The notes under the pieces: generated by a model
What the model saw: only the letters and a program-made list of their open reading frames with translations
What the model was told of the DNA's origin: nothing
Database searches by the model: none
Origin: Planctomycetales bacterium
GTDB lineage: Bacteria; Planctomycetota; Planctomycetia; Pirellulales; Thermoguttaceae
Length of the DNA stretch: 12,536 bases
NCBI GenBank assembly: GCA_007119795.1
Contig: SKOZ01000060.1
Location: 1-12,536, forward strand
Direction: 5' to 3'
Program-made: the position numbers and the translations under genes
In this document: positions 6,342 to 12,536 of the stretch, in pieces
How the letters are laid out: each line of letters starts with the position of its first letter
Position numbering within the stretch: the stretch's first letter is position 1

Positions 6342-7076
6342 TCAGTCTCCCTCGCTCGCGGCATCGCGAAAGGTGCGCGCAGCCTCGATGTTTTCCTGCT
6401 CGGCTTCCGGATCGCTCAACAGCGCCTTGACCGAGGGATCGATCAACTCCTCCAGCCACTGGCCGAACCGCAGCGCCTGCGGACGGCGGTGGAAATGTTC
6501 GAAGGCGTTGAGGAATACCTCTTCCACCAGGTCCGCGAGCGTGAAGGCGGCGCCTAGACGCGACGTAAGCTGCGGATACCGCTCGATCCAGCGGCCGGCC
6601 CGTTTGCGGAGAGCCTCTTCGTAAACGAGCGTTGCGCGCCGGAAGGCCGCGTAGTCGCCCGCCTCGACCGAACGTTGGAGCTGGTCGGCGTCGGGTTCCA
6701 TCTCGGGGACGATTTCCTGGATCGTTCCCTCCTGCGTCTTGGCCCGCTCCGGCTTGGCGCCCAGGTTCTCCTTGTACGCGGTGACCTTGCTCACCAGCTT
6801 CCGCACGCAACGCTTGCACGCCGACAGGGGGTTCACGTCCCGATCCCCTGTGAAGAGCGTGCGACCGGTCAAAACGAGGCTCATGCGGATATGGTAGTCA
6901 CGCGGCGTCGGGTGGTGAGTCACGGTGATGTACAAGTCGGAGACTGGAAAGGTGCATACCGGCTCCCGGAGCGGATCGAGCGCCTGTTCCATCTTCTCCA
7001 GCTCCGCCGGAGAGAACGCGCAGTTCTTGGTGTCCAGTTCGATGCGAAGGTTGTGACTCTGATCAGAGTAATGCAT
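6342..7076 (-). CDS. HPF/RaiA-like ribosome hibernation protein with sigma-factor-like C-terminal domain
   Basis: The product has 244 residues. Residues about 8-107 resemble the ribosome-binding HPF/S30AE fold: NLRIELDTKN (9-18), SDLYITVTHH (46-55), YHIRMSLVLTGRTLFT (61-76), then helix DVNPLSACKRCVRKLVSKV. After a linker, residues about 135-235 do not look like the long-HPF dimerisation domain; ADLVEEVFLNAFEHF (181-195) instead recalls sigma-70 region 2 (the ECF-type DLVQETFLRAW helix). HPF proteins bind idle 30S subunits; the role of the sigma-like part is unknown. The frame extends upstream to a TTG at 7208, but that part would overlap the sigma-54 promoter at 7132-7147, and the first ATG downstream of its predicted start (near 7121) is 7076, which also begins the domain. 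The ribosome binding site is weak. Confidence 0.75.
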   Translation of the reverse strand: MHYSDQSHNLRIELDTKNCAFSPAELEKMEQALDPLREPVCTFPVSDLYITVTHHPTPRDYHIRMSLVLTGRTLFTGDRDVNPLSACKRCVRKLVSKVTAYKENLGAKPERAKTQEGTIQEIVPEMEPDADQLQRSVEAGDYAAFRRATLVYEEALRKRAGRWIERYPQLTSRLGAAFTLADLVEEVFLNAFEHFHRRPQALRFGQWLEELIDPSVKALLSDPEAEQENIEAARTFRDAASEGD

Positions 7077-7131
7077 GGCCAGTACCGGAAATTGGAATAT
7101 ACGACCCTCTTGCACGACGCCATACTCATGC

Positions 7132-7147
7132 TGCAAACGGGATGCCA
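7132..7147 (-). promoter_or_regulatory. Sigma-54 (-24/-12) promoter of the HPF-like gene
   Basis: On the minus strand the sequence is TGGCATCCCGTTTGCA, matching TGGCAY and TTGCA, with GG and GC ten bases apart. The predicted start site is near 7121, about 45 bases before the ATG at 7076. Finding it here is the main reason for choosing that start codon over the TTG at 7208. Confidence 0.72.
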
Positions 7148-7201
7148 AGAACGCAAAGTGACGGGCGGGCTTCGCCGCGGGCGACAGGATGTCGAGCGTC
7201 G

Positions 7202-7216
7202 GCGACAATTTGTCGC
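7202..7216. promoter_or_regulatory. Perfect 15-base palindrome, candidate activator site
   Basis: GCGACAA-T-TTGTCGC is a perfect 7-bp inverted repeat around one central base. Its centre is about 88 bases upstream of the predicted HPF sigma-54 start. A 13/15 match occurs at the equivalent place upstream of hsp20 (2713-2727). It lies between divergent genes, so it could also affect the NfeD-slipin unit, whose own promoter I could not identify. Confidence 0.6.
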
Positions 7217-7340
7217 TGTGAAGGGCTCAGGCGAGGGCGCGTCGGGCCGACGTCTCGCGGTCTGCTGCTGTGGGGCCGTCGAAACCGAACCGGACTGCCG
7301 ACCGGGTTCGGGTCGCCGGCGGTCTTTCGGCGCGCGACTT

Positions 7341-7367
7341 GCACGGGGAAGCTTTTCAAGCCCGTGC
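7341..7367 (+). repeat. Hairpin in the leader of the NfeD gene
   Basis: GCACGGG (7341-7347) and CCCGTGC (7361-7367) form a 7-bp stem around 13 bases that contain AAGCTT and CTTTTCAAG. It ends 17 bases before the start codon at 7385, close enough to influence ribosome access, or it may be an operator. No family of riboswitch is recognised. Confidence 0.4.
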
Positions 7368-7384
7368 CAACATTCGAGAACGCG

Positions 7385-8791
7385 ATGAACGCCCGAATCC
7401 TAAAGGCGATGCTGTTGGTCTTCCCGCTGGGCCTCGCGATCGAGACCCCGCAGCCGGGCCAATCCGCGGCACCGGCGATCGAGCCGGAATCCCCGGTATT
7501 GGTCTTGACGGCGACGCTCGACGATCAGGCGATCAGCCCCGGTACCTTGAGGTATCTCGAACGGGCGATTGGCCAAGCGCGGCAACGGCAGGCCGAATGC
7601 CTGGTCGTTTTCCTGGACACTCCGGGTGGATTGCTCACCTCCACACGCCGCCTGACCCGGCAGATGCTCGCCAGCGATACGCCCATCGTGGTCTACGTGG
7701 CGCCCTCGGGAAGCCGGGCGGCCTCGGCGGGGGTCTTCATCACTTTGGCCAGCCACGTTGCTGCGATGGCGCCAGGGACGAGCATCGGGGCCGCCCACCC
7801 CGTTCAGATAGACGCTTTTCCTGTGGGGCCCGACCCGGAGAGAACGCCCGAGAATGACGAAAACGATACGGCACCGCCGGCACGGCCGCCGGCCGAAGAG
7901 AAGATCGTCAGCGACACCGTGGCGTGGGCGCAAGCCCTGGCCGAGATGCGGGATCGCAATGCCGAGTGGGCGGCGGACGCCGTGCGGCACAGTGTCTCGG
8001 TTACCGCGTCCGAGGCGGTCGATCAGGGGGTCGTCGAGTTGGTTGCGGAGGATTTGGAAGAACTGCTCGAAGGACTCCACGGCCGCGAGGTCGTCACCGT
8101 CGCCGGACCACTCCGGTTGCAGACGGCGGACGCGGAGGTGGAAGCACTGCCGATCTGGTGGGGGGAACAGCTTCTCATCCTCGTTGCGCAGCCGAACGTC
8201 GCCTTCCTGCTGATGATCTTTGGTTTCTACGGCATTCTCTTCGAGCTCTACAGCCCGGGTTGGGGTGTGAGCGGGATTGTCGGGGCCGTCTGCCTAGTGC
8301 TGGCGCTCTTCGGTCTGGCGGTATTGCCGGTGGACTACCTGGGGCTGGCACTGATCGTCATCGCCCTCGGCCTGCTGGTCGCGGAGGTCTTCGTGACGAG
8401 CTACGGCGCTTTGGCCGCGGCGGGTGCAGCATGCCTGACGGTGGGGGGAATCATGCTCGTCGACTCGCCCGAGGGCTTTGCCCGCGTTTCGTTGAGTGTC
8501 GTTCTGCCAGTCGCGCTGGCTACCGTGGTGATTGTCCTCCTGCTGGTGGGCGGTATCGTCCGCGTGCACTGGGGTTCACCGCGGACCGGTAGCGAGGGCC
8601 TCTTGGGAAGAACGGCACGCGTCGTGGACGACTTTGCCCCCCAAGACGACGCCTTCCGGGGAAGAGTCGCCGTCCACGGCGAACGGTGGGGAGCGGTGAG
8701 CCGGCACGCGCTGAAGGCCGGCGAGACCTGCCGGATATCCCACGTCGAGGGGCTTACTTTAACTGTGGAACCCGCGGAGGCCTCCCCTTGA
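7385..8791 (+). CDS. Long NfeD-family membrane serine protease (ClpP-class NfeD)
   Basis: The protein has 468 residues. An N-terminal signal sequence (about 1-20) is followed by a periplasmic ClpP/SppA-like protease domain: VVFLDTPGG (about 72-80), then SGSRAASAG with catalytic S114, and K173 in EEKIVSD followed by AEMRDRNAEWA. S/K pairing matches the STOPP-type protease (PH1510-N) known to cut stomatin C-termini. A proline/acidic insertion (about 146-170) separates the two catalytic segments. Several membrane helices fill about 258-400, and the C-terminal 60 residues fit the NfeD OB-fold domain (GRTARVVDD). The start at ATG 7385 places the signal peptide correctly. I see no clear ribosome binding site and no sigma-54 promoter for it. 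The slipin gene follows after 119 bases, the classical NfeD/slipin pairing in membrane quality control. Confidence 0.9.
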   Translation: MNARILKAMLLVFPLGLAIETPQPGQSAAPAIEPESPVLVLTATLDDQAISPGTLRYLERAIGQARQRQAECLVVFLDTPGGLLTSTRRLTRQMLASDTPIVVYVAPSGSRAASAGVFITLASHVAAMAPGTSIGAAHPVQIDAFPVGPDPERTPENDENDTAPPARPPAEEKIVSDTVAWAQALAEMRDRNAEWAADAVRHSVSVTASEAVDQGVVELVAEDLEELLEGLHGREVVTVAGPLRLQTADAEVEALPIWWGEQLLILVAQPNVAFLLMIFGFYGILFELYSPGWGVSGIVGAVCLVLALFGLAVLPVDYLGLALIVIALGLLVAEVFVTSYGALAAAGAACLTVGGIMLVDSPEGFARVSLSVVLPVALATVVIVLLLVGGIVRVHWGSPRTGSEGLLGRTARVVDDFAPQDDAFRGRVAVHGERWGAVSRHALKAGETCRISHVEGLTLTVEPAEASP

Positions 8792-8802
8792 AAGGCCCGG
8801 AA

Positions 8803-8816
8803 CGCGGTGTACCGCG
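8803..8816. repeat. 14-base palindrome between the NfeD and slipin genes
   Basis: CGCGGT-GT-ACCGCG is a perfect inverted repeat with a two-base centre, 11 bases after the NfeD stop. It could be an operator for an internal promoter or a chance feature of GC-rich DNA. Confidence 0.25.
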
Positions 8817-8910
8817 CGCGTAACCGCACGGGTGCCGTGCAGAAGACACTGCCGCACCGCGCGGGCGGGAGCTTCCGTCGGGGCGCGCACTCACGACAAG
8901 GAGCCGTCTC

Positions 8911-9720
8911 ATGCCCTTTTTCGAGGATCCCGGCGTGCTGCACTTCGTCGCCTTGTTCCTGGCGGTCGTGGTGCTCTACGTCCTCTCCTGCATCCGCATC
9001 TTCTTCGAGTACCAGCGGGGGGTGATTTTCCGGCTCGGGCGGGCGCTGCCGCATCCCAAGGGTCCGGGGCTGGTCTTCGTGTTCTGGCCCATCGACACGA
9101 TGGTAAAGATCAGTCTGCGGACCCACGTTCAAGACGTGCCGCCGCAGGATGTGATCACCCGCGATAATGTCTCGGTCAAGGTCAACGCCGTCGTCTACTT
9201 CCGCGTCGTCGACCCCATGAAGGCCGTGCTGGAAGTGGAGAACCACGGCATCGCCACGCACCAACTCTCGCAAACGACGCTGCGGAGCGTGGTCGGGCAG
9301 GCCACCCTCGACGAACTGCTGGCCGAGCGGGAGAAGATCAACCAGCGGCTGCAAAGCCAGATCGACGAGCAGTCCGATCCGTGGGGAGTGAAGGTCTCCC
9401 TCGTCGAGGTCAAGCACGTCGATCTGCCGAGCGTCATGCAGCGGGCCATGGCCAAGCAGGCGGAGGCCGAGCGGGAGCGGCGAGCGAAGGTGATCCACGC
9501 CGAGGGCGAACATCAGGCGGCCTCCCGGCTCCGCGACGCTGCGGCGACGATCGAGAAGCAGCCGATGGCGATGCAGATGCGTTTCCTGCAGACCCTCGTG
9601 GACGTGGGCGCGGAGAACAACACGACGATCGTCTTCCCCATCCCCATCGACCTCTTCACCCCCTTGTTGCAAGCCGCGGCTCCTCACGACGGCAAGCCCG
9701 ATTCGCCCCGCGACCGGTGA
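8911..9720 (+). CDS. Slipin/stomatin-like SPFH-domain membrane protein
   Basis: The product has 269 residues. A single N-terminal membrane anchor (about 10-32) is followed by the SPFH/band 7 domain (about 32-190): [12 protein letters not shown] (33-44), [12 protein letters not shown] (51-62), [20 protein letters not shown] (68-87), [19 protein letters not shown] (122-140) and [31 protein letters not shown] (165-195). An alanine/glutamate-rich helix (about 175-215) follows. Slipins form oligomeric scaffolds in membrane microdomains and are substrates or partners of NfeD proteases; the adjacent NfeD gene fits this. ATG 8911 follows AAGGAG with seven bases between. The kinase-like gene begins 29 bases after its stop, suggesting a shared transcript. 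Confidence 0.92.
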   Translation: MPFFEDPGVLHFVALFLAVVVLYVLSCIRIFFEYQRGVIFRLGRALPHPKGPGLVFVFWPIDTMVKISLRTHVQDVPPQDVITRDNVSVKVNAVVYFRVVDPMKAVLEVENHGIATHQLSQTTLRSVVGQATLDELLAEREKINQRLQSQIDEQSDPWGVKVSLVEVKHVDLPSVMQRAMAKQAEAERERRAKVIHAEGEHQAASRLRDAAATIEKQPMAMQMRFLQTLVDVGAENNTTIVFPIPIDLFTPLLQAAAPHDGKPDSPRDR

Positions 9721-9749
9721 TTGCGCGCCGGCGGCACGGTGATCTTTCG

Positions 9750-11312
9750 ATGATGAGCGATTCCTCGGCGCTGATCGACTCGCTAACGGACCCGCGGGCC
9801 TATCCCGAACGTCCGGATGAGGTCCGCGTGTTCGAGACCCACATGTCGTGGGTGCTCCTTGCCGGGGGGCACGCCTACAAGATCAAAAAGCCGATCGACT
9901 TGGCGTTCGCCGATTTCTCCACGCTCGATCGTCGCGGTCATTTCTGCCGCGAAGAGATCCGTCTCAACCGACGGCTGGCTCCCCGCCTCTATCTTGGCGT
10001 GGTTCCCATCTACGGCAGCTCCAGGGCACCGCGGTTTGTTCCCGGGGGCAATCCGATCGAGTACGCGGTGAAGATGGAGCGATTCGACCAGCGGCAGCTT
10101 CTCCCCCAAGTCCTCGGCCGCGGCGAGCTCACGGCCGAGCACATCGAGCGACTGGCCGCCGACGTGGCCGACTTTCACCAGCGGGTCGAGGTGGCCGGGG
10201 AGGACACGCGATTCGGACGCGCGGAGTCGATTCGAATGCGCATGGAGGACAACTTCCACGAGCTCCTCGAGAGCGGAGCCCTCCACGACGGGAGGGCGGA
10301 GATAAGGCGCCTGCGCGAGGTCTGCCGGCACAGCTTCGACCGCCGCTGCGAAACCTTCAGGGCTCGCAAGGCTGCGGGATTCGTCCGCGAGTGCCACGGC
10401 GACATGCATCTTGGGAATATGGTCCTCCTCGACGACGAGGTGGTCGTCTTCGACGCCATCGAGTTCAACGAGGACCTTCGCTGGATCGACGTGCTCAGCG
10501 AGATCGCCTTTGCGGCGATGGACTTGGCACACCGCGGCCGACACGGACTGTCGGGGCGGTTCGTCAACCGCTACCTCGAACGGACCGGCGATTACGAGCA
10601 CCTGGAGCTGTTACCCTTCTATACTGCTTACCGGGCGCTGGTGCGGGCGAAGGTTGGTGCCATCCGCGCCGCCCAAGAACGGGAGAATGCCGGCCGCGAG
10701 GAGCCGGAACTGCTCGGCGAAGTGGAGCGCTACATCGCCTTGGCGGGCGAGGCGATGTCCGCACCTGCGCCGCGCCTTCTCATCACCCACGGCCCTTCGG
10801 GCAGCGGCAAGACGGCGGGAAGCACCGCAGTCGTCGAGCGCGGCGGCTACGTCCGCATCCGCTCCGACGTCGAGCGCAAACGCTTGGCGGGTCTCCAGGA
10901 AGACGTTCGCACGGAATCGCGGTTCGAAGAAGGCCTCTACTCGGTCGCCGCAACCCGGGCGTGTTATCGACGGCTGGCGGAACTGGCGGCGGCGATTCTC
11001 CGGGCGGGATATTCCGTGATCGTCGACGCGGCGTTCCTCAAGCGGTGGCAGCGGGACCTGTTCCGGGCTACGGCGCGGCGGTGCGGTGTCCCGTGGCGGA
11101 TCGTCGAGTTCCGGGCGCCCGTCAGTGTCCTGCGGGCGCGCGTCACCCGCCGCAGCCGTACCGCGAGCGACCCCTCGGAGGCCGACCTCGCGGTCCTCGA
11201 AAAGCAACTGGCCTCGGCAGAGCCACTCAGCGCAAGCGAGCGCGAGTCGGCCGTGATCGTGGGCACCGATACGGAGCCGCCGGAGGCAGTGAAGGCGCGG
11301 GTTGTCCCTTAG
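9750..11312 (+). CDS. Two-domain protein: aminoglycoside-phosphotransferase-like plus P-loop kinase
   Basis: The protein has 520 residues. The N-terminal part (about 20-325) is like the APH/choline kinase fold: a nucleotide-binding lysine region YKIKKPIDLAF, the catalytic loop HGDMHLGN (216-223) and the metal-binding FDAIEFNED shortly after. The C-terminal part (about 340-515) is an AAA_33-type P-loop kinase with Walker A GPSGSGKT (348-355), then RIRSDVERKRLAG and VIVDAAFLKRWQRD. This fused architecture is widespread in bacteria, and its substrate is not established; it is not evidence of antibiotic resistance. ATG 9750 is used (ATG 9753 also possible), with a weak GGTGA seven bases ahead. 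It closely follows the slipin gene. Confidence 0.87.
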   Translation: MMSDSSALIDSLTDPRAYPERPDEVRVFETHMSWVLLAGGHAYKIKKPIDLAFADFSTLDRRGHFCREEIRLNRRLAPRLYLGVVPIYGSSRAPRFVPGGNPIEYAVKMERFDQRQLLPQVLGRGELTAEHIERLAADVADFHQRVEVAGEDTRFGRAESIRMRMEDNFHELLESGALHDGRAEIRRLREVCRHSFDRRCETFRARKAAGFVRECHGDMHLGNMVLLDDEVVVFDAIEFNEDLRWIDVLSEIAFAAMDLAHRGRHGLSGRFVNRYLERTGDYEHLELLPFYTAYRALVRAKVGAIRAAQERENAGREEPELLGEVERYIALAGEAMSAPAPRLLITHGPSGSGKTAGSTAVVERGGYVRIRSDVERKRLAGLQEDVRTESRFEEGLYSVAATRACYRRLAELAAAILRAGYSVIVDAAFLKRWQRDLFRATARRCGVPWRIVEFRAPVSVLRARVTRRSRTASDPSEADLAVLEKQLASAEPLSASERESAVIVGTDTEPPEAVKARVVP

Positions 11313-11562
11313 AGCGGGGAAGTGCCGCCGCCTTCGGCTGGAGAGGCGTGGCGGCGCTGCGGTCGCACGGCGATGGACTCCGGTGCCGAGTCATCCAGAG
11401 GGCAGCGGCCGGGGGACGTCAGCGGATCCAAACGTCAGCCCCCATCCCCGCTTGGAAGGTGCCGTGAAGACGGCGACGGGACCACAGGTCATTTAGACGC
11501 ATCCCCCGTCGTTATGTCGCAGTTCTGCGGGGCCGGCGTCCCTCACCCCGCTTAGCAGCGCT
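11313..11562. other. Intergenic stretch with short direct repeats
   Basis: No gene is supported. Two copies of ACGTCAGC (11416-11423 and 11432-11439) lie 16 bases apart, and a half-site-like ATGTCGC is at 11514-11520. They lie about 160-175 and 75 bases upstream of the predicted start of the next sigma-54 promoter and might be activator sites. The evidence is weak. Confidence 0.3.
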
Positions 11563-11578
11563 CGGCACGCCAATTGCA
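11563..11578 (+). promoter_or_regulatory. Sigma-54 (-24/-12) promoter of the small-protein genes
   Basis: CGGCACGCCAATTGCA differs from TGGCACGNNNNTTGCW only at the first base, with GG (11564-11565) and GC (11576-11577) ten bases apart. The predicted start is near 11590, leaving a leader of about 119 bases before ATG 11709. Confidence 0.72.
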
Positions 11579-11596
11579 GGATGACCACGTAACCTC

Positions 11597-11653
11597 CCCC
11601 GCGGCTTCGCCCAGGGCGATCCTTGCCGATACGAATTGATGCGTGCCGCGGGG
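11597..11653 (+). other. Structured 5' leader of the proline-rich protein gene
   Basis: A 9-bp stem CCCCGCGGC/GCCGCGGGG (11597-11605 with 11645-11653) encloses a second inverted repeat TCGCCC-A-GGGCGA (11607-11619). The structure begins a few bases after the predicted start site near 11590, so it could protect the 5' end or control translation. It matches no riboswitch class I know. Confidence 0.4.
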
Positions 11654-11708
11654 AGCGGCGACAGGTTTCGCAGGAATTCCTCGACTCGTCGAAGCAGGAG
11701 CCAAGCCC

Positions 11709-11963
11709 ATGGCCGTGGAAATAGGTGTCGCAGGCCATCCCCAGCCGACCTTGCAGTCGCACCCCAAGCCGGAAGTGCCGACACCGGACCCCACACCGGT
11801 TCCACCGGCTCCCCCCACGGAGCCGCCATCACCCGATCCAGGCGACGAACCCCCTTCGACGGAACCGACTGTCCCGCCTCCCGAGCAGGTCCCGCAACCG
11901 GTCCCCCCGGAGGAACCGCGGCCGCAAGAGGGATGTCTCCGGGGACGCCTTTGGGGGGCGTGA
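11709..11963 (+). CDS. Small proline-rich hypothetical protein
   Basis: This 84-residue frame has a proline-dominated, acidic centre (about 22-72) with repeats such as PTPDPTPVPP and PPTEPPSPDP, and a short basic/glycine end (CLRGRLWGA). No domain, membrane segment or signal peptide is visible, so it is probably disordered. The ATG lies eight bases after AGGAG (11696-11700), which together with the sigma-54 promoter at 11563 is the main support for it being a real gene. An in-frame GTG at 11643 lacks a good site and falls in the structured leader. I do not recognise its function. High-GC DNA can produce proline-rich open frames by chance, hence the moderate confidence. Confidence 0.55.
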   Translation: MAVEIGVAGHPQPTLQSHPKPEVPTPDPTPVPPAPPTEPPSPDPGDEPPSTEPTVPPPEQVPQPVPPEEPRPQEGCLRGRLWGA

Positions 11964-11964
11964 A

Positions 11965-11981
11965 GCGGCATTCGAAGCCGC
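11965..11981 (+). repeat. Short hairpin after the proline-rich gene
   Basis: GCGGC-ATTCGAA-GCCGC forms a 5-bp stem starting two bases after the stop codon. There is no T-run, so it is at best a weak terminator or a processing site before the next small gene. Confidence 0.25.
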
Positions 11982-12022
11982 ACTCACCTGGTCCACCCGC
12001 CGTTAAGAGAGTGTGAGGAGCC

Positions 12023-12202
12023 ATGTCGGAAATCCAGAAGCGACCCATCGACCCCCACCTCCGCGAGCGCCGGGAGCGTATTGCCACGGCTGTGCTGGCA
12101 GAGTTGGTGGGCACGGAGAAAGAGTTTCGGCCGCAGCAATGCACGGTGGCACTGCAGGCCGCCGATGCGCTGATCGATGCGCTCGACTCAGAAAGTGTGT
12201 GA
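12023..12202 (+). CDS. Small hypothetical protein, 59 residues
   Basis: The frame encodes 59 residues: a charged N-terminus (MSEIQKRPIDPHLRERRERI) followed by a predicted amphipathic helix (ATAVLAELVG) and a second helix with AADALIDALDS. There is no signal or membrane segment. The ATG is two bases after a strong GTGAGGAG stretch (12011-12020), whose core GAGGAG gives a short but plausible spacing. It lies 59 bases after the proline-rich gene and may share its sigma-54 promoter. Codon use is normal for a gene in this GC-rich DNA. I recognise no family. Its stop is 41 bases from the stop of the convergent transporter gene, and no clear terminator lies between. Confidence 0.6.
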   Translation: MSEIQKRPIDPHLRERRERIATAVLAELVGTEKEFRPQQCTVALQAADALIDALDSESV

Positions 12203-12243
12203 CAGCCCTCAACCGCCACCGGGGGGACTCGGGTACGACCAGC

Positions 12244-12536
12244 TTATCCGTGTTTCACCTCTTCGGCCCGCGGAACGGTGAGCATCACCAGCAACCCGGC
12301 GAGGAGGAGAACGACGACGGCGCTCATGCCCACCCGTTGGCTTTGCGCCAGATAGGTCAGCGATCCGACGAGGGTGGGTCCGACGAATGCCGTGGCCCTG
12401 CCGGAGAAGGCGTAGAGGCCGAACATCTGGTTGTACAGCTCCGCGGGCGCGATCCGGGCCAGGTACGACCGGCTGCCGGCCTGCACGGGGCCGACGAATA
12501 TGCCCAGCAGCAAGGCGAACACCCAGAAGAGCAGCG
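12244..12536 (-). CDS. MFS transporter (Atg22/UMF1-like), N-terminal part outside the window
   Basis: The minus-strand frame is open from the window edge to TAA at 12244-12246, giving the last 97 residues. The stretch with GPVQAGSRSYLARIAP followed by FGLYAFSGRATAFVGPTLVG is characteristic of the UMF1/Atg22-like branch of the major facilitator superfamily, where this loop sits between late membrane helices. Two hydrophobic segments flank it, and the protein ends in a charged tail (RAEEVKHG). The substrate is unknown. It belongs to a separate transcription unit converging on the small-protein genes. Confidence 0.82.
   Translation of the reverse strand, partial: LLFWVFALLLGIFVGPVQAGSRSYLARIAPAELYNQMFGLYAFSGRATAFVGPTLVGSLTYLAQSQRVGMSAVVVLLLAGLLVMLTVPRAEEVKHG

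Noticed and set aside
7746..7761. Sigma-54-like TGGCCA...TTGC inside the NfeD gene
   Set aside because: The spacing is eleven bases and it sits in coding sequence explained by the protease domain.
9750..10740. Antibiotic-resistance aminoglycoside phosphotransferase
   Set aside because: The fold motif is present, but fusion to a P-loop kinase and the genomic setting fit the uncharacterised two-domain family, not a resistance enzyme.
1..12536. CRISPR arrays, insertion sequences, rRNA or tRNA genes
   Set aside because: No regularly spaced repeats, transposase motifs or conserved RNA gene sequences were seen on either strand.

Overview
The window is GC-rich bacterial DNA. A bacterium of the Planctomycetes (Pirellulales-like) is the best guess: the FAD-dependent oxidoreductase, the sialidase-type C-terminus, the slipin/long-NfeD pair and the HPF-like protein with a sigma-like tail all resemble proteins I associate with that phylum. 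This is inference from protein character; no rRNA or other phylogenetic marker is present.

Layout. At the left edge a secreted FAD-dependent oxidoreductase runs off the window on the minus strand (1-1193). An 830-base gap follows. It holds a near-consensus sigma-54 promoter with no recognisable gene behind it (1411-1426), a strong hairpin, and the promoterless C-terminal remnant of a sialidase-like gene (1679-1927, minus). A second, perfect-consensus sigma-54 promoter (1957-1972) leads a single-domain rhodanese (2029-2352). A 558-base gap ends in a third sigma-54 promoter (2792-2807), followed by small heat-shock protein Hsp20, a Lon-related protease (LonH/YcbZ type) and a DksA/TraR zinc-finger protein, all on the plus strand and probably one operon. 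Converging on them is an HPF-like ribosome hibernation protein with an unusual sigma-factor-like C-terminus (6342-7076, minus), with its own sigma-54 promoter (7132-7147).

Divergent from it come a long NfeD-family membrane protease and its slipin partner, then a two-domain phosphotransferase-like/P-loop kinase (9750-11312). A further sigma-54 promoter (11563-11578) with a structured leader precedes a proline-rich 84-residue protein and a 59-residue protein. The window ends in an MFS transporter of the Atg22/UMF1 type (minus, partial).

Taken together this looks like a stress-survival island covering proteostasis (Hsp20, LonH), transcription and ribosome control (DksA, HPF), membrane quality control (NfeD, slipin) and sulfur transfer (rhodanese). 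Five GG-N10-GC sigma-54 promoters lie in intergenic DNA, four of them directly ahead of genes. The hsp20 and HPF promoters also share a 15-base palindrome (13/15 identical) about 90-100 bases upstream of the predicted start sites, as expected for one enhancer-binding protein controlling both units. No gene for such an activator is in the window.
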